Origin: Bog-473 sp035552395
GTDB lineage: Bacteria > Actinomycetota > Acidimicrobiia > Acidimicrobiales > RAAP-2
Reading direction: 5' to 3'
Assembly (NCBI GenBank): GCA_035552395.1
Contig: DASZLL010000032.1
Coordinates: 1-23,768, forward strand
Length of the DNA: 23,768 bases
The notes beneath the pieces are model-generated. The model made no database searches. It worked only from the letters and a program-made list of their open reading frames with translations, and was not told where the DNA came from. Position numbers and translations under genes: made by a program. Within the stretch, counting starts at the first letter, position 1; every line of letters begins with the position of its first letter. Positions 22,501-23,768 of this stretch are shown here, one piece after another.

Positions 22501-23768
22501 TGGGGTCGCTCAGGCCGGACGGCGTCTGCAGGAGCTGCAGAGCCAGCAGCTGCGGCTGGGGCACGCCGTATTGCTCGTAGCGCTGGTCGTACTCGACCAT
22601 GACGTCGCCCGCACCCATCAAGCGCGACATCGGTGCCAGCGCGTTCATGTTGGCGATGCCGTCCTGGATCGGCCCGTCGATCGCATACAACGTGTCGGCC
22701 GTGGCGATGGAGCCCATGATCTGTTGCTCGCGCGTCACGAAGTCGCGGTTCAGCAGCGCCGGCTGCGGGGTGTCGATCGTGTCGCCCCAGCGGTCCGACG
22801 CGAAGTCGTTGCCCGGGATGGCGAAGACCCGGGTCCCCGGGTGCGTCGCGTTGAGATGGTTGATGGCGGCCAGCTGATAGGAGGGCAGCGTCGCCGGCTG
22901 GGTGAAGTTGTTCGCGATCGTGTCGCCGTTGAACAGCGAAGGGATGTTGGCGATTACGAGGCCGGCCACCGCCAACGCCGTGACGACCCCCACAATCGAC
23001 AGCCGCCGCCACAGGGCGGTCAACCCCGAGCCCAGCAGCATGAAGAGCGCCAGCAGGACCAACGGCGTCGCCCGGTCCGTCGAGCGCAGGGCCAGCCCGG
23101 CCGTCGTGTCGGTCATGAAGGATTTGAGCCAGCCCCCCACCCGCGTCGGGTCGGTGAAGGGGAACGGGCCCACCGACAGCACCAGGCCGACGAAGAGCAG
23201 CACGAGGAAGAAGGCCCGCTCCTTCCAGCGCACGAAGGCGGCCGCCACGAGCGAGACCACGGGCACCGCCAGTGACGCGCCCAGCAACCAGATGTTCTGT
23301 GTGTAGCGCACCGCGGCGTTGGTCCACGGGCCGATGTGGTCGGTGCCGTAGAAGTACCAGTAGCCGAGCCCGCGGATGATGTCCGCCGGGTTGGAGGTGG
23401 CCGACGTCGAGGGCACGGTCTCGGTGAACTTCAAGACGTTGACCCCGTAGGCGGCCTCCACCTCGAGCCCGGCGATCCACCACAGGCAGGCGCCGAGGGT
23501 CAGCACCGAGATGCGCAGGCCGGTGGCGAGCGCGTGGCGCCAGGTCGACTCGCGCAGCACGACGACCGCGTAGAAGAGCCACAGGATCGGGGCGACCGCG
23601 ATGTAGATGAGCGAGCTCGCGTTGATGCCGCTCACCACGGCCACGACGAAGGCGAACAACGCGGGCTCGCGCCACCCGCCCCGCCGCAGGGCCACGATGA
23701 CCAGGCCCAGCATGAACGGCAGCCCGGCCCACGGCAGCAGGATCACCGAGATCCGCCCGCTGTACTGC
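19586..23768 (-). CDS. aftD: AftD-like alpha-(1->3)-arabinofuranosyltransferase family protein (5' partial)
   Basis: The frame is open to the right edge (QYSGRISVILLPWAGLPF), so the GTG at 23746 is internal and the catalytic N-terminus is missing. About 1393 residues are visible. The first 300 or so are seven membrane segments of a GT-C domain, including the family motif NPADIIRGLGYWYFYGTDHIGPWT. A very large extracytoplasmic region follows with at least two F5/8C-type carbohydrate-binding modules (near 22010, SSAIDRNFDTAWITG; near 21280, ATVDGNDSTAWQPG) and a Cys-containing third region. Membrane helices resume near 20250, and the protein ends in a short charged tail. In mycobacteria AftD adds arabinofuranose from decaprenyl-phosphoryl-arabinose to arabinogalactan and lipoarabinomannan. 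The match is at family level; arabinose as the sugar here is inference. The gene is on the opposite strand to the other glycan genes. Confidence 0.85.
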   Translation of the reverse strand, partial: QYSGRISVILLPWAGLPFMLGLVIVALRRGGWREPALFAFVVAVVSGINASSLIYIAVAPILWLFYAVVVLRESTWRHALATGLRISVLTLGACLWWIAGLEVEAAYGVNVLKFTETVPSTSATSNPADIIRGLGYWYFYGTDHIGPWTNAAVRYTQNIWLLGASLAVPVVSLVAAAFVRWKERAFFLVLLFVGLVLSVGPFPFTDPTRVGGWLKSFMTDTTAGLALRSTDRATPLVLLALFMLLGSGLTALWRRLSIVGVVTALAVAGLVIANIPSLFNGDTIANNFTQPATLPSYQLAAINHLNATHPGTRVFAIPGNDFASDRWGDTIDTPQPALLNRDFVTREQQIMGSIATADTLYAIDGPIQDGIANMNALAPMSRLMGAGDVMVEYDQRYEQYGVPQPQLLALQLLQTPSGLSDPTSFGAPRPNASTVSTLNEEDLSVPGNVGWPSPIVTYTVANPRPLLRGESDGGTIVMEGDATGLNNLAGLGLLNTGSAIYYAGTLADNASRLDQLASQGAQLVVTDTNRKQAFRWDTLTANAGATETLDENPAKTDLSDSPVELFPGTGAASKTYASYVGAVNVSASSYGNSVSYTPEDQASSAIDRNFDTAWITGTFVPDPAGQWWQSKFTNPVTTDQITVVQPQRGDVSRRVSAVTLTFDGKDPIRYDLTPASYLTSGQTLAFPARTFHTLRVTIDGTTNDTAPPLSAAAVGFSEIEVPGQQVRQVLQMPTQMLSSLGAASAADRLSVVMTRSRTSQYPPRSDPETSMARQFTLPTARSFTLSGSASLSALIPDDEIDGLVGRSTNGASGVRDAYSSGRLPGDLGATASATVDGNDSTAWQPGLGTKAQLGSSLTYDLTKAQALSHLNLQLIADGRHSVPTALTITSGSQVRQVTIPPIADGPVPGAVTTVPLSFPAITGSHFIVTFTAIRPEYAANYYSAGPLALPIAVAEIGFPAGVLASPTPAQLPGNCVSNLLTIDGQPIDVSIVGSTTQALDGGEVQVVPCGPDAKGIALAAGTHVVQTAVGHNPPCASTPTTCTGWNLDQLALDSVAGGGAGPAATATAAGTPTLPATPSGAGPVVTQTASHIDGQTAKVTGATQPFEFVFGQSLNKGWQAVASPGPGAPAGAHSVNLGAPQLVDGFANGWPVTAADLQALGGGNFTVSLTWTPQRLVWLALAVSAATLLLCLVLGFLPVRWRRWLRARLPRRLRGPAGPDAPERPSDPFDPAALTLPYSIPALGSHRSGWARFPRALLLAALTGGVALLVAPPLVGLVVAVLVLLGLLVPWARAAAVIGGVAFVVAGCLNVVEGQRVHHYLPGSNWDGSFIHAGNLIWVGVVLLVADAVISSFGLRVAKPLRRRELRAAAVSVPVVGGAGAAAESDSPGSDQP

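Overview
The window is a very GC-rich stretch of chromosome with GTG starts, 4-base ATGA/GTGA overlaps, leaderless-looking promoters and families typical of Actinomycetota (DUF5996, DUF222-HNH, an AftD-like arabinofuranosyltransferase). A degraded copy of an SDGGVFNFG / GSTGG / LN.PIVG.A module, which I associate with secreted repeat proteins of Acidimicrobiia, makes that class my best guess. This is inference, not proof. No rRNA, tRNA, CRISPR array, phage gene or insertion sequence was seen.

Region 1 (1-3404) is mixed. It holds the C-terminal end of a secreted Ig-like/MBG repeat protein, a DUF5996 protein converging on it with overlapping stop codons, a small DksA/TraR-like protein that has lost its zinc-binding cysteines, and an ATP-grasp ligase-like gene. 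Region 2 (3470-7419, minus strand) is a compact dipeptide/oligopeptide ABC transporter operon: two permeases, then two ATPases, with the ATP-grasp gene just downstream. No substrate-binding protein is encoded in the window. A 26-bp tandem duplication sits exactly at the junction of the two permease genes.

Region 3 (7527-19282, plus strand) is a cell-envelope glycan region. It has a GT39-type and a PIG-V-type membrane glycosyltransferase as a pair, a DUF222-HNH gene that appears to be a separate insertion bounded by hairpins, a UDP-galactopyranose-mutase-like flavoprotein, a large polytopic GT-C-like protein, a secreted stand-alone SGNH domain translationally coupled to a Wzx/MATE-type flippase, and a GT4 glycosyltransferase. 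Region 4 (19283-23768, minus strand) holds a short frameshifted secreted-module remnant behind an inverted repeat, then a very large AftD-like protein that runs off the right edge.

A reasonable reading of regions 3 and 4 is that a lipid-linked glycan is built at the membrane (GT4, mutase-like flavoprotein), flipped (Wzx-like protein), extended outside by polyprenyl-phosphate-sugar-dependent GT-C enzymes (GT39, PIG-V, GT-C, AftD) and perhaps acylated by the SGNH protein. The sugar composition cannot be read from the sequence. The strongest oddities are the AftD-containing glycan set in what is probably a non-mycolate lineage, the SGNH domain without its usual acyltransferase-3 membrane part, the frameshifted mini-gene, the permease-junction duplication and the repeated TAnnnT-6nt-ATG layout.
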